A DNA stretch of 64,000 nt from Bacteroides sp. An322 (GTDB lineage Bacteria; Bacteroidota; Bacteroidia; Bacteroidales; Bacteroidaceae): NCBI RefSeq assembly GCF_002161765.1, contig NZ_NFIN01000003.1, forward strand, positions 62,001-126,000. The letters are read 5' to 3'. Of this stretch, positions 29,001 to 37,361 are shown piece after piece. The notes under the pieces are model-generated. The model did no database searches. It had not been told where the DNA came from and saw nothing but the letters and a program-made list of their open reading frames with translations. The position numbers and the translations under genes were made by a program. Positions within the stretch are counted from its first letter, which is position 1. The number at the start of each line of letters is the position of its first letter.

Positions 29001-30565
29001 CTTTCAAGGCTCTTTTTGCGTTCTTCTTCCTTATTTTTCATTTCGGACGATTTTTGGCTGAACCTTTCCTGAGCCTTTTCAGCCGCTGTAGTACTGTCAG
29101 ACAATGCCCACATGGTTGCCACCAGTCCGGTAATCACCGTAGCTACCGCCACATACGGATTGGTCAGCATAGCGGCGTTAAGCAATAATTGAGCCTTCCG
29201 GGCAATAACCCTCGCATTTGTCAAAGCTACTTCTGCGATGGTGTGTTTGCTTGTAGCAATAGTAGCCAACATGACAGCCGTTCGATATGCTCCGTAAGTG
29301 GCGACAAGTCCGACTAACACCTTCCCTACCGTTTCGTAATTTTGAATGAGCGTTGTAGTAAGCTGTATGCCTTCCATGATTACCCCCTCAGATGCTTGTC
29401 CCATTTCGTTGAAGGCGTTGTCCAAGGCATCCTGCATCATGGATAGTTGTCCGTTGATAGTCTTTGAGGCGTTTTCGGACATCTGGTAGAACTTACCTCC
29501 TGCGCTGGTGGCGTCAATAAATGCTTGCTGTACCATCTCGGCAGAAACGGCTCCTTTTGACATCTCGTCTTTGAGCGTTGCGATGGATTTTCCTGTCTTT
29601 TCAGCGATGATTTGCAGAGGATTGAATCCGGCGTTTATCATTTGATTCAAGTCCTGCCCCATGAGTTTTCCTGCGGCAGACATTTGTGAAAACGCAAGTG
29701 TAAGAGACTTGAATTTAACACTGTCTCCCATTGATATATCGCTCAATGCCTGAAGGTATCGTACCGTGTCTTCCGCTTGGATATTGAAGCCAAGCATCAT
29801 CTTTTCGGCATTCACCATGTCTGTAAGTGTGAGCGGGGAAATCTTTGCCATCTCTTTCAGTTGAGTCATCAACCCAGAGGCTACATCCTTACCCACCATC
29901 GTTTCAATGGCCGTCTGCATAGACTGGAACTCTCCACGGACACGGACAATCTGTGAAGCCAATGATTTCAATGCCGTAGCTCCGCCGATTATACCAAGCA
30001 TCTTTCCCAACGACAGAGAAAGCCCGTTGTTTGTTTTGATGGTTTCTCCCGCTTCCTGTTTGTAAAGAGAATACTCATCCCTAAGCTTTTTCACCGAAAG
30101 CCGAGCTTCAGCTTGTTGCTGCGTTAATCCAAACAATGCCGCTTTCTCTTCATCGAGTGCCTTGCGGGCAGCGTTGTATTCTGCCAGCTTGCCGGATGCT
30201 CCTATAGGATTATTCTTCAAAGCCGTGCGATAAGCGTCCCCAAGACGTTTCACATCAAACTCTATGTCCTTGATGACAGCCCGTTGGGCAATAATCTTTT
30301 CGGATAATCCGTTCACCGTCAGTGAGGCATCATATATTTTCTTCTTGAAGCCATTCTCAATCTCAGCTCCGGCCTTGGCTGCTTCGGTTACCAGCCCCAT
30401 CATCTGTTGTTTAGTAGACGCAAGTTGCGTTTCAAGCGTTTTTGTAGCCGCTGGAGCACTCCTTGAGTCCATCTTCTTCAGTTGGGTTTCCAACTTCTCG
30501 CACTCTTGGCGGAGTTTTACAACTTGTTCCCAGTCACTCGATACCTTGAAATATAGTGTTGCCAT
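26024..30565 (-). CDS. Tail tape measure protein
   Basis: 1513 residues. It sets tail length and travels down the tube during DNA ejection. The N-terminal 150 residues are coiled coil; residues about 190-430 form the tape-measure domain (FQSMQTAIETMVGKDVASG, GQDLNQMINAGFNPLQ); a hydrophobic segment lies near 440-490; then come long Lys/Glu/Gln-rich coiled coils and a Ser-rich C-terminus. By the usual 0.15 nm per residue, the tail would be about 225 nm, a long-tailed siphovirus. It is directly preceded by the frameshifted chaperone pair. Confidence 0.95.
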   Translation of the reverse strand: MATLYFKVSSDWEQVVKLRQECEKLETQLKKMDSRSAPAATKTLETQLASTKQQMMGLVTEAAKAGAEIENGFKKKIYDASLTVNGLSEKIIAQRAVIKDIEFDVKRLGDAYRTALKNNPIGASGKLAEYNAARKALDEEKAALFGLTQQQAEARLSVKKLRDEYSLYKQEAGETIKTNNGLSLSLGKMLGIIGGATALKSLASQIVRVRGEFQSMQTAIETMVGKDVASGLMTQLKEMAKISPLTLTDMVNAEKMMLGFNIQAEDTVRYLQALSDISMGDSVKFKSLTLAFSQMSAAGKLMGQDLNQMINAGFNPLQIIAEKTGKSIATLKDEMSKGAVSAEMVQQAFIDATSAGGKFYQMSENASKTINGQLSMMQDALDNAFNEMGQASEGVIMEGIQLTTTLIQNYETVGKVLVGLVATYGAYRTAVMLATIATSKHTIAEVALTNARVIARKAQLLLNAAMLTNPYVAVATVITGLVATMWALSDSTTAAEKAQERFSQKSSEMKNKEEERKKSLESLISTINDETTATVARADALNKLKSEYPDIFKKYVDEKGHITDLIELWKEYNDQASVSSRESKQRMVENIDAQIAVTQNNLNTAKANSDWGSVKKYREQLESLQKERAKWVKEVLTDVNRELSVKEEAPKTYAEDYEQARKDWEEAKKELEKIEADKDNFTSKQYEDAKKRVETTEKAYKNLGGLTGTSLIKQQKDAEKKKENQQKVSDELLSLRQKNQEQETALMEEGTAKKLKQIDDDYESQKAEIEKKARELAELNRKSGISGTNANGLTAEQQAEIDRANKLNNESRNKQSDKVYKAEREAMRNYLQEYGTFQQQKLAIAEEYAEKIAKAQSEGERITLEKQRDAAIAQVNTNALKMDIDWATAFSELDGTFSEVIKPVLDKIKEYAKTEEFRRLDASDQQSVIKAISRMEESVGGLGKVKFSDLGKQVDTLRQNVLDLNSAKEEEAEAVEKLQNAQEDYEKALKDGTQEQIDISKLALDDAQNKADAASKNVENQQNIVRNSSNQLNSTVTTLDAKLKNVTQGFQQLSSGGLSNLYQGITKLVKGFGGTAEKLGDVEFIGAIFSALDALKEGISPIVEDVIGNVFGVLNNTVSDIFSGDIFVSLFDSLRDGIGGFWDAITFGGFSSWTDGNAKEVNDTINRLTERNEALQGSIDALNDTIKQGRGTISVEASRQAYEYQKEQNRNYLDMARAQAGYHNSHHSWQYYMGWSQDWIDWIRENIDETFSGTDSLWSWTPEQMQMLKSNVEIWTAMQNAGEGGYGGRVTEKLDAYIKQAGKLEDITNDLYEGLTQISFDSMYSSFIDSLMDMKYDAEAAADDISEYFMRAMLSNKIGEMYYDKLEGWWKKFGESMEDNELSESERNALANEYMKYVNEALNLRDQLAAATGYDKIGEEAKERQSASSGGYETMTQDQASELNGRFTALNESSLRQEAIQQGISDIADDMRNIIAQSYIELQQISENTGDSAKYLKDIKADISIVKQNTSRI

Positions 30566-30571
30566 ATTTTA

Positions 30572-31152
30572 CTATTCATCAAATTTTCTGTTCTTGAAAA
30601 ACTCTGCGTCCGTCACTTCCTGCATGACATCCCCGTAAGCGGCACGCAGTTTATCTTTTTGCATGATTACCAGATTGCGATACGGAATTACATCCACTAC
30701 TTCCATGTACGTCAGATGTAAATTTTCCATGAACGACGCAATCTGACCCAATAGGCAGTCGTTTCCTATTGCCGTTGCTTTGCTGTCAGGCTTGCTACGT
30801 TCTTCGCTAAAACTGACAGCCTCAAAAAATTTTTAGTAGACAGTAAGGAGTAAGCTGATTCAAGACCGTCTATAACTTCGTTCAGTGTCCCGTTTGACAG
30901 CTCTTCAAACAGGCTGTCATTACCTTGAATAAACCATGAAAGGGCGTGCGCCAATGGTTCTACATTGTTGATGGAGGCAAGCAGTTCCTTTATGTTCTTT
31001 CCATCTTTCACGTCTGACAGCCAATAAGCCGCTCCAGCTATCTTCTTGATGGTAGGCGGGGTTACTATGTATGATTTACCATTCACAATTACCACCTTGA
31101 AATCCATGCCAAGGATGGCACTGCTTACTATTTTTGCTGCGTTCTGTTCCAT
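30572..31152 (-). CDS. Tail assembly chaperone pair with programmed -1 frameshift (gpG/gpGT-like)
   Basis: The zero-frame product ends at 30766 (128 residues, MEQNAAKIVSSAILGMDFKV...). A slippery A-AAT-TTT at 30826-30832 would shift ribosomes to the -1 frame after codon 109, adding 84 residues (FEAVSFSEERSKPDS... to KFDE) and ending at 30572, 7 nt before the tape measure. The -1 frame has a TAA immediately upstream of the slippery site, so it can be entered only there. Position, size and two-frame layout match the conserved lambda gpG/gpGT arrangement, in which the longer form recruits tail tube subunits onto the tape measure. Confidence 0.85.
30826..30832 (-). promoter_or_regulatory. -1 ribosomal frameshift heptamer A-AAT-TTT
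   Basis: Minus-strand X-XXY-YYZ heptamer in register with zero-frame codons AAT TTT; after slipping the tRNAs re-pair with AAA TTT. It is followed by a T and then GAGG. Confidence 0.8.
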
Positions 31153-31162
31153 ATCCTAAACC

Positions 31163-31192
31163 AAAAAGGCGGTGAGCAATCCACCCACCGCC
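31163..31192 (-). terminator. Intra-operon terminator after the tail tube gene
   Basis: 7-bp stem GGCGGTG/CACCGCC (31186-31192 with 31168-31174 on the minus strand), 11-nt loop, followed by TTTTT. It probably lowers expression of the chaperone and tape measure relative to the abundant tail tube protein. Confidence 0.7.
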
Positions 31193-31220
31193 GTCCTGAA
31201 AACAATCAAATTCACCAATT

Positions 31221-31763
31221 TTATCCCCCAACTCCGGCAGCATCCACTTTCGCCCCGTCAAAGAGGTAGTCGGATTTTACACCTTCATTCGGGTTACTCA
31301 TGGCTACAGCCGTAACGCCTAAACCGATGTTCTTTTCCACTTGATTCCCTTTGCCTATAACAGCCGCATTGGTGAATACTACATAGTTGCCGGTTTTTGT
31401 CTTTCCAACAATACCCTTGTTAACAATACTCGGTGTATCGGAAGATTCCCAACCGTCATCCGTACCGACTTTCTTTCCTCCTTGCAGGGCAACCTTGTCA
31501 TCAAATGACCATTCACCCATAGTGAAAGCGATGGTTTTCGCTCCCTTTTGGGTTACATCACGATAATAGATTTCTCCGTTCAACTCATTAATGTAGTCGG
31601 TATAGGTAGGGTCGTCTTCCGTGTACTGCCATGTGTCTTGATGGGAGTTCTTAACTTCGGTAGCAGTTCCCAGCCAAGTTTTCAATGAAGCTGCCGTGAC
31701 AGCCGCATCAAAAACATCTCCATACCAAATTTGGCTGATTCCTATAAATGGTTTAAGTGCCAT
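31221..31763 (-). CDS. Major tail tube protein
   Basis: 180 residues (MALKPFIGISQIWYGDVFDA...). Beta-rich, moderately small and located between the tail terminator-like gene and the chaperone pair, as tail tube proteins are. A terminator just after it fits a product needed in many copies. No catalytic motif. Confidence 0.8.
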   Translation of the reverse strand: MALKPFIGISQIWYGDVFDAAVTAASLKTWLGTATEVKNSHQDTWQYTEDDPTYTDYINELNGEIYYRDVTQKGAKTIAFTMGEWSFDDKVALQGGKKVGTDDGWESSDTPSIVNKGIVGKTKTGNYVVFTNAAVIGKGNQVEKNIGLGVTAVAMSNPNEGVKSDYLFDGAKVDAAGVGG

Positions 31764-31764
31764 A

Positions 31765-32193
31765 TCATTTTACATTTAATACTTGAAACAATAATCTTAC
31801 ATTCACATAGTGACACTTCAAAGCTGTGTCCGCTTCCGTTCCGATCTGGTCGATTTGATAGAGATAACTGCAACCTTCGTATTCTCCGGTTATGCCGTCA
31901 AGCAGCTCCAAAGCCTTATGTTCCAACTCTTGCATACGAATGCAGTTTGCCCTGTTCTGTATGCGTGGAACTTGGATATTGACCTCATTGAAGTTCTTTA
32001 TCCAGTAGGTGCCAGGTTGCTGTCGTTTGACATAAACAACAATCCTTTCAGTCTGTAGTCCTTTCTTTGAATCAACAGCAGGAATTTCATCACTATTACC
32101 TTCGTCCCCCTCAAAGACTACATGGACTTCATCTATACCGAAAGCCTTGCAATCTCGATACAGAATGTTCCTTATGTCTTGCGGTGTTATCAT
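31765..32193 (-). CDS. Tail terminator / neck protein candidate
   Basis: 142 residues (MITPQDIRNILYRDCKAFGI...). Placed between the gp10-like protein and the tail tube, the slot of the tail-completion protein in siphoviruses. Assignment by order and size only. It overlaps its upstream neighbour by 4 nt. Confidence 0.6.
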   Translation of the reverse strand: MITPQDIRNILYRDCKAFGIDEVHVVFEGDEGNSDEIPAVDSKKGLQTERIVVYVKRQQPGTYWIKNFNEVNIQVPRIQNRANCIRMQELEHKALELLDGITGEYEGCSYLYQIDQIGTEADTALKCHYVNVRLLFQVLNVK

Positions 32194-32507
32194 TCTATTT
32201 CTTCTTTCAATCGTTTCTCCGCGAACAAAGCCGCGCCACTTAATACTTCATAACCCTTGCTTTCCACATTCGAGGCATAGTTATAACCTTCAGGACTTTT
32301 AGCGTCATTCTTCAGTTCCAAACCTTCGTCTGATACAGAGTATCTGTTTGACTTTCGGAGCGTCCCTGTTCGGTTCTGATAACTGCCATGCTGTACCGCA
32401 TAATCAACAGCCTCTTTGCCGACCTTTCCCTCAACTTCCTTGACCTCGCTTTCGCCCTGTTCAAAGAAATTATCCACGTCCGAAAAGTCAAAATCTACTC
32501 CAGCCAT
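32190..32507 (-). CDS. Head-tail joining protein (HK97 gp10-like candidate)
   Basis: 105 residues from ATG 32507 (MAGVDFDFSDVDNFFEQG). The central region GKEAVDYAVQHGSYQNRTGT and NRYSVSDEGLELKNDAKSP resembles the HK97 gp10 family (loop followed by beta strands). The start overlaps the previous stop by 13 nt. Placement in the connector block supports it. Confidence 0.7.
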   Translation of the reverse strand: MAGVDFDFSDVDNFFEQGESEVKEVEGKVGKEAVDYAVQHGSYQNRTGTLRKSNRYSVSDEGLELKNDAKSPEGYNYASNVESKGYEVLSGAALFAEKRLKEEIE

Positions 32508-32836
32508 ATATCGCAACGTCCTTTCAGTTCCTCCGAATAACACTCTGCATTTTTGATTACTTTGCCTTCCCCGACAACTTCTTCCGTCACCTTGTCAATG
32601 CACCTAATCATCGTGTCCAATGCTATCTTTTCTCCCTCATATACTACATGGAAAGAATAAACCCACAGCTTGCCATTTACAGACACTTCCTTTTGCTGGG
32701 AGTTGTCGTGACAAAAACACTCTGTAAGGTCGTTCCATTGCTCTCCTCCGGAACCGGGTATCGGTCGCCCGTACTCGTCATTCTCCGGCGGCGTAATTGT
32801 TCTTACTTGCAATATATGAGGTGCTTCTTCTAACAT
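32495..32836 (-). CDS. Head-tail stopper/connector candidate
   Basis: 113 residues (MLEEAPHILQVRTITPPEND...). Small beta-rich connector between the adaptor and gp10-like genes; compatible with a head-closure (stopper) protein. Evidence is mainly gene order. Confidence 0.6.
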   Translation of the reverse strand: MLEEAPHILQVRTITPPENDEYGRPIPGSGGEQWNDLTECFCHDNSQQKEVSVNGKLWVYSFHVVYEGEKIALDTMIRCIDKVTEEVVGEGKVIKNAECYSEELKGRCDIWLE

Positions 32837-33165
32837 TACAAAAACTTGATTTTAGGTTTGTCGGCGTTCAGTTCATCGTCCAGCCCGTATTTCCTGCATA
32901 AAAAAGCGTAATACTCCTTAATGCCCGAAATGTCCCAAGACTGGGATTTGGAATGTCCGTTCTCTGAAACAGATTTGGAAGTAGCACGGAGCAACAGGGA
33001 TGGGATGAAACCAACCATGGAAACCGACACGAGGCCGATATTCTCACCCGTCAGTTCATCTTCCCCGTTAATCCCCGATGACAAGGACATTTCCAGAAGG
33101 TCAGCCTCCGACACCGTGATGCCGAAGGTCTGAAACTTGCCCCGTATGTAGTCCGCTACCGTCAT
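32836..33165 (-). CDS. Head-tail adaptor candidate
   Basis: 109 residues from ATG 33165 (MTVADYIRGKFQTFGITVSE), whose ATG overlaps the capsid stop as ATGA. Helical N-terminal half with SEADLLEMSLSSGI, as in gp6-type connector adaptors. A longer upstream frame is rejected because it lies inside the capsid gene. Confidence 0.65.
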   Translation of the reverse strand: MTVADYIRGKFQTFGITVSEADLLEMSLSSGINGEDELTGENIGLVSVSMVGFIPSLLLRATSKSVSENGHSKSQSWDISGIKEYYAFLCRKYGLDDELNADKPKIKFL

Positions 33166-34244
33166 GCGTTCATCGTCGAAAGGTCGAAGTTCACAATCAG
33201 GTTCGGGTTCGTTATCTGCGGAATCCACTCGGCGGTGTACTCCAGATAGCGTCCGTTGTCGTCTTTGTAGCCGCAAATCAGCATACCTCCGTCGGCACCG
33301 GAGTAGTTGCGCCCGGGCGTCGGGTCGGTAGCTTCATACGGAGTGTGCCAACGCATGTAGCCAATACGGTCTTGCGGCAAGAGGGTAATGCGGTCATCGG
33401 CATAGATGGCCACGTTCTTGCCCGTCTGGTCTTTCACGTAGTCTTCCTTGATTTCGATAGCCGGAAGCCCGATGCCGGTGAACACCTGCGATGCCAGTTG
33501 AGACGTAATCAGCCCAGTGGAGAGGTACATCTCATTGCCGGAAAGCTGCATCTTGAACTTGTCGCCGAACTCTGTCGAACCGATGATGTTCTTGACGAAC
33601 GTGCCACGGGACATAATCATCTTCGGGAACGTACCGTAATCCACACGCAGCGCATTGATTTGCTGTTGCAGATAGGTGATGAAATTCGTCTTGTCACCAG
33701 AAGTCGGAGTGATGACTTTGAACGGGAGTTCGATGTTCAGCAATTCCACTCCGGCGGCATTGTCGTCCTTGTTCTTCACCGTAGCTTTTCCGGTCATCAG
33801 CAACGAGCCTACCACGATGTCCATGCGCTTGTGGGCGGCAAGGAGTGCCTGGCGATAGTCATCATAGATGAAGTCCACGATGTCACGCATTGCCTGTACC
33901 TGGTCGGCTGTCTTGGCTGCGTTATATTTGTCTACCAAGTCCTGAAGGTCAGAAAGACGGTCGATGGAGATTTGGTAGCGGTCGCCCAAGTAGGCGATTT
34001 CACCATACCCCGAACCGATTTCCCTACGCTCACGGATAGGCTTAGCACCATAGCGTGAGTTGATAGAACCGGCCATCACGCCTGTTACCGTACCGATGTA
34101 ATCCTTGAATACACGGGTAGTTGTTCGGCGGAAGGCGAGATACTGTTGCCAGTAAATAGCATCCTTGCGGGTCTGAAGGACGCGCTGAATGACCGCGTTC
34201 ACGATGTTCGGGTCATTAAAAAGAGTATGAATGGTTAGCATCAT
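33162..34244 (-). CDS. Major capsid protein
   Basis: 360 residues (MMLTIHTLFNDPNIVNAVIQ...). Order (scaffold, decoration, capsid, connectors), length and features such as FPKMIMSRGTFVKNIIGS and the C-terminal region with YMRWHTPYEATDPTPGRNY support a lambda gpE-type HK97-fold capsid protein. It forms the icosahedral shell. The adaptor gene overlaps its stop. Confidence 0.85.
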   Translation of the reverse strand: MMLTIHTLFNDPNIVNAVIQRVLQTRKDAIYWQQYLAFRRTTTRVFKDYIGTVTGVMAGSINSRYGAKPIRERREIGSGYGEIAYLGDRYQISIDRLSDLQDLVDKYNAAKTADQVQAMRDIVDFIYDDYRQALLAAHKRMDIVVGSLLMTGKATVKNKDDNAAGVELLNIELPFKVITPTSGDKTNFITYLQQQINALRVDYGTFPKMIMSRGTFVKNIIGSTEFGDKFKMQLSGNEMYLSTGLITSQLASQVFTGIGLPAIEIKEDYVKDQTGKNVAIYADDRITLLPQDRIGYMRWHTPYEATDPTPGRNYSGADGGMLICGYKDDNGRYLEYTAEWIPQITNPNLIVNFDLSTMNA

Positions 34245-34258
34245 AATTCGTGTCCTCC

Positions 34259-34849
34259 TTATTCGTTAAATTGGAAATAAGGCATGTTGGCCTTGTCCTT
34301 CGCATGGAAGGGAATGGCCAATTTAGCCGGTTCAATCTCAAAGGCTCTCATCAGAAGAGCTACCAGCACAATGCCGTTTTCAATCTTCGCACGTTCGTAA
34401 AGTGCGGAGTTGGCAGTTACTTTAGGAGTCTTGCCGGTAGCTGCGGTCGCCTCAAAAAGAACTGTTCCAACTTCCAATGTCGCACCAAAGTCTGCTGCAA
34501 GAGTGAGCGTATCATAATTAGGGTCAGACTTATCAATGGAATTGACTGTCGCCCCGTTAGAACCGTTACCCAAGTGCATTCCTGCATAAGCGAACGATTT
34601 TTTCTTGATTTTAAGCGTTGTGTTACTTCCGGTCGTGAATTTTTCAGCCACTTCTACACGGATAGCTACTTGCGCTGTTTTCTTCTTCAAGTCAGCCGCA
34701 ATGGGCGTGAATGAAGGCAAATACTCACCGACGGGAAGGTTTGCCGTGTCGAGCTTGTACGGGCCACGTCTGCGGCGTCCGGTCTCGACATCATAGCGTT
34801 CCTCCTTGACTTCTTCGGGAGTAAGGTTGTAAGTAAATCCTGCTGCCAT
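34259..34849 (-). CDS. Head decoration / head fibre protein
   Basis: 196 residues (MAAGFTYNLTPEEVKEERYD...). Located between scaffold and capsid, with a compact region KTPKVTANSALYERAKIENG seen in head-decoration proteins of similar phages. It probably trims or stabilises the capsid surface. Function by synteny and general resemblance. Confidence 0.65.
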   Translation of the reverse strand: MAAGFTYNLTPEEVKEERYDVETGRRRRGPYKLDTANLPVGEYLPSFTPIAADLKKKTAQVAIRVEVAEKFTTGSNTTLKIKKKSFAYAGMHLGNGSNGATVNSIDKSDPNYDTLTLAADFGATLEVGTVLFEATAATGKTPKVTANSALYERAKIENGIVLVALLMRAFEIEPAKLAIPFHAKDKANMPYFQFNE

Positions 34850-34852
34850 AAA

Positions 34853-35506
34853 TTACTTCTTTTGTTGTTCTACAATCTGTTTCGTGTCGTTCTCAATCAT
34901 CTTTGCGAACTCACTTGTCTCTTTCTCCAGTTTCTGCTCGGCAGTTTCTGGGGATTTGTTGAACTGGAATCCCGCGTTGGTCATTTCCTGCTTCACGTCC
35001 TTCATGTAGGTGTCCAAGTCCGTGTTTTCGGGGATTGTGCGGTCTTTCAGCATGAAATCGGGAATACCGTACTTCTTGGCCACCGATGAGATTTGCGCCA
35101 TGCGTTGTGCTTGTGCCTCTTTGGCTTCAAAAGCCGCCAGCTTGTCGGAGAAAGGCTTGATGCCTGCGGCGATGCCGTCGGCTATCAGCTTGGCGATGTC
35201 CGGCTTTTCGTCCGGCTTTGGTTCAGGTTTCGGTGGTTCGGGTTTCGGGTTCTCGATTGGCTTTCCGTCCTTCAGTCCATGCTTCTTCTCGTAGTTGGCT
35301 ATCGAAGAAGTTTGCGCTTGTCCTGCGCGGAAATCGCCGTAGTTTTGCATCACGTCCTGAAAGCTGATACCCTCCACGATGGAGTTTACCTTCGTTTCAT
35401 CCGTTACACCCTCCGCCTTTTTGGTGGCGATTCGGGTAAGTGTGGCAGTGTCCACCCCAGAAAACTTTTGTTGTAGTCCTGCCAAGATTTGTTCAAAGAT
35501 TGTCAT
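34853..35506 (-). CDS. Scaffolding protein
   Basis: 217 residues, highly charged, with a proline-rich linker PKPEPPKPEPKPDEKPD (about 87-103) followed by coiled coil and a Lys/Glu/Gln-rich end. This composition and its place upstream of the capsid genes fit the internal scaffold that guides prohead assembly. No protease domain is seen. Confidence 0.75.
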   Translation of the reverse strand: MTIFEQILAGLQQKFSGVDTATLTRIATKKAEGVTDETKVNSIVEGISFQDVMQNYGDFRAGQAQTSSIANYEKKHGLKDGKPIENPKPEPPKPEPKPDEKPDIAKLIADGIAAGIKPFSDKLAAFEAKEAQAQRMAQISSVAKKYGIPDFMLKDRTIPENTDLDTYMKDVKQEMTNAGFQFNKSPETAEQKLEKETSEFAKMIENDTKQIVEQQKK

Positions 35507-35638
35507 ACCGTATGTTCTTGATTGATAAATTCATACGGTAAAGTTACGGATATGTATATGCGAGATGAAATTTTAGGGGATGCGATACGAAACAATTAGG
35601 GGAATGTTTGTTTTTATCAGATTTAAGGCAAAAAGAAA
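35507..35638. promoter_or_regulatory. Gap upstream of the scaffold gene
   Basis: AT-rich, no gene. The capsid unit needs a promoter here because a terminator precedes it; the best match is TAACTTTA near 35540 on the minus strand, one base off TAnnTTTG. Low confidence. Confidence 0.3.
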
Positions 35639-35662
35639 GCGCGAAACCGGGTGGAATCGCGC
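35639..35662 (-). terminator. Terminator of the moron cassette
   Basis: GCGCGA/TCGCGC stem (35639-35644 with 35657-35662), 12-nt loop, followed on the minus strand by TTTCTTTTTG. Confidence 0.75.
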
Positions 35663-35679
35663 GTATTTATTAGAGAATA

Positions 35680-36375
35680 TCACAAGAGTTTTTTCTTCTT
35701 TACTTCCTTTATAGACCCAACAGTCAAAGCTATTATTGGGATAAGATTTATTATTAATTGTAAAGTATAATTTATATAGGCTCTATTAAGTATAACAGGA
35801 ATCAACCCCAATATCCACTGAGTTATCCATATAAAAAATACTAATATACCAAGTCCAATTATAGTTCCTAATATAGTAGCAATTTTATTCTTCTCAACAA
35901 CAAATGGTGCAAAAATTAGGTATAATGACAATAAAGCTAAAAAAATAATCCATAAAAGAGATGAGGTTATCGTATGCCACATTTGATTCCTTTCAACTTC
36001 TGGAAACCATTTCTCCATTTTAGAGAATATATTCTCATTTAAATTTGTGTCATCGGGTTCTTTAGCATCTTCAAGTTTTGTATTTTTAAACAATGAAGCA
36101 AACCATTGAAATATATTTTGCCGATTTATAGCATTTGATATTTTTTCATCAAAATAAGCCACTAGTACAGAATCAGATTCGCAGATTTTTTTAGCTTCCT
36201 CAACTTTAACAATATAATCTGTTTCCATTTTATTTATCCAATAATACGATGTTCCAAAGATATTATCTAATAATAGAATGATCAATATTACTAATAATGG
36301 AATACCTATTTTTCGAGAGATGGAAATTCTGTCATTTTCCAGAAAGCCAATGAACTTTTTTATTATCTCCTCCAT
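35680..36375 (-). CDS. Multi-pass membrane protein in the moron cassette, unknown
   Basis: 231 residues from ATG 36375 (an overlapping GTG at 36384 is possible). Very AT-rich. Hydrophobic helices lie at about 25-42 (IPLLVILIILLLDNIFG), 138-160, 165-187 and 195-222, with a large loop between the first two. It is the last gene before the cassette terminator. Location and composition suggest a lysogenically expressed gene, possibly a superinfection or membrane-level defence protein (inference). Confidence 0.65.
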   Translation of the reverse strand: MEEIIKKFIGFLENDRISISRKIGIPLLVILIILLLDNIFGTSYYWINKMETDYIVKVEEAKKICESDSVLVAYFDEKISNAINRQNIFQWFASLFKNTKLEDAKEPDDTNLNENIFSKMEKWFPEVERNQMWHTITSSLLWIIFLALLSLYLIFAPFVVEKNKIATILGTIIGLGILVFFIWITQWILGLIPVILNRAYINYTLQLIINLIPIIALTVGSIKEVKKKKLL

Positions 36376-36380
36376 AAATA

Positions 36381-36743
36381 TCACATCTTAACTTCTAACT
36401 CTTTCCCAGTTAAATCAAAATATAAATTCTGAAGCTGATGTAAATATTTTACTTCTATATTATAACCAACTACCTTTAAGTGAAAATTGGCATCAAGTTC
36501 CATTAATGGATTATAATAAATAACCGTATCACCAGATTCTTGTTTTACAAAGTTACATTTACTCAATATATCTTCGGTTATTTGAATAGGTTCAAGTAGA
36601 TGATAATCGTATGGATTATTATTATCATTAACACTAACTAAATATCTATCAATTGCAAATATTGTTCCGATTTTAGACTCTCTTCCACTATCATTTTTAG
36701 GCCAAACATAATTACCTATTCTTAATTCCTTAATCTCTATCAT
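36381..36743 (-). CDS. Bacteroides-phage protein of unknown function
   Basis: 120 residues (MIEIKELRIGNYVWPKNDSG). It has a recognisable layout common in Bacteroidetes prophages: an N-terminal ELRIGNYV strand, a middle LLEPIQITEDILSKCNF and a C-terminal YLHQLQNLYFDLTGKELEV. The function of this group is not known. It sits between hicB and the membrane-protein gene with 2-nt spacings, so it is cotranscribed with them. Confidence 0.75.
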   Translation of the reverse strand: MIEIKELRIGNYVWPKNDSGRESKIGTIFAIDRYLVSVNDNNNPYDYHLLEPIQITEDILSKCNFVKQESGDTVIYYNPLMELDANFHLKVVGYNIEVKYLHQLQNLYFDLTGKELEVKM

Positions 36744-36745
36744 AA

Positions 36746-37150
36746 TTACAACAAATTTATAGCTGCCAGTTCCTCTGTCAGTGCGTTAATACCTTTCTGT
36801 ATTTTCTCTAATTGTTGCTTGCGAGGCTTATGTACCCCAGCCGCATAGTGCCACAACTGGCGTTCATTGATTCCGGTTATACGACTCAAAGCTGCCTTTG
36901 TGAAGATGCTGCTGTAATAGTTGATAAAGGTTGCCGCATCTATCTTGAACTTCAAAGTAAATTCCCCCTGTAACATTTCTGCCGGGGCGATATTCATCTC
37001 CTTGCATGACTCCAGATAAAGTTCTACGGCTTCCTGCATATTCTTTTCGATTTCCTTCACATCGTTGCCGGTAGTTATTACCGGAACACCTTCAATGTAA
37101 GCACTGAGATTATTCCCGGCATGTTCTACAATCACTTCAACGGTTTTCAT
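36746..37150 (-). CDS. hicB: HicB-type antitoxin
   Basis: 134 residues from ATG 37150, chosen because GGAGGG lies just upstream. The N-terminal partial RNase H-like HicB fold (VEVIVEHAGNNLSAYIEGVP) is followed by a C-terminal helix-turn-helix (AALSRITGINERQLWHYAAG) that would bind the operator. It neutralises HicA. The usual hicA-hicB order is kept but an extra 52-codon gene lies between them. Confidence 0.88.
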   Translation of the reverse strand: MKTVEVIVEHAGNNLSAYIEGVPVITTGNDVKEIEKNMQEAVELYLESCKEMNIAPAEMLQGEFTLKFKIDAATFINYYSSIFTKAALSRITGINERQLWHYAAGVHKPRKQQLEKIQKGINALTEELAAINLL

Positions 37151-37163
37151 ATAGCCCTCCTTT

Positions 37164-37322
37164 TTATTCATCTTCAACTTTGACAGATTCAATTCTTTCG
37201 TGAATAGGATTTATTCCTTTTAATAAATCTTGTTTGATTTTTTCCGCAATCTTCTGATTTATAAAGACATCCTTATTTTCGTAATCATACGATATAATTA
37301 TAGTTATTTTCTTCTTTTTCAT
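37164..37322 (-). CDS. 52-residue protein between hicA and hicB, unknown
   Basis: ATG at 37322 preceded by GGAGGT. It encodes 52 residues (MKKKKITIIISYDYENKDVF...), starting with a short basic segment and a hydrophobic strand, then a helix (NQKIAEKIKQDLLKG). Clear ribosome-binding sites for this gene and for hicB support a real third gene in the toxin-antitoxin operon. Confidence 0.65.
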   Translation of the reverse strand: MKKKKITIIISYDYENKDVFINQKIAEKIKQDLLKGINPIHERIESVKVEDE

Positions 37323-37361
37323 ACTGACCTCCTTCTTTTAGTTAAACAAAAGAGGCGGGGG

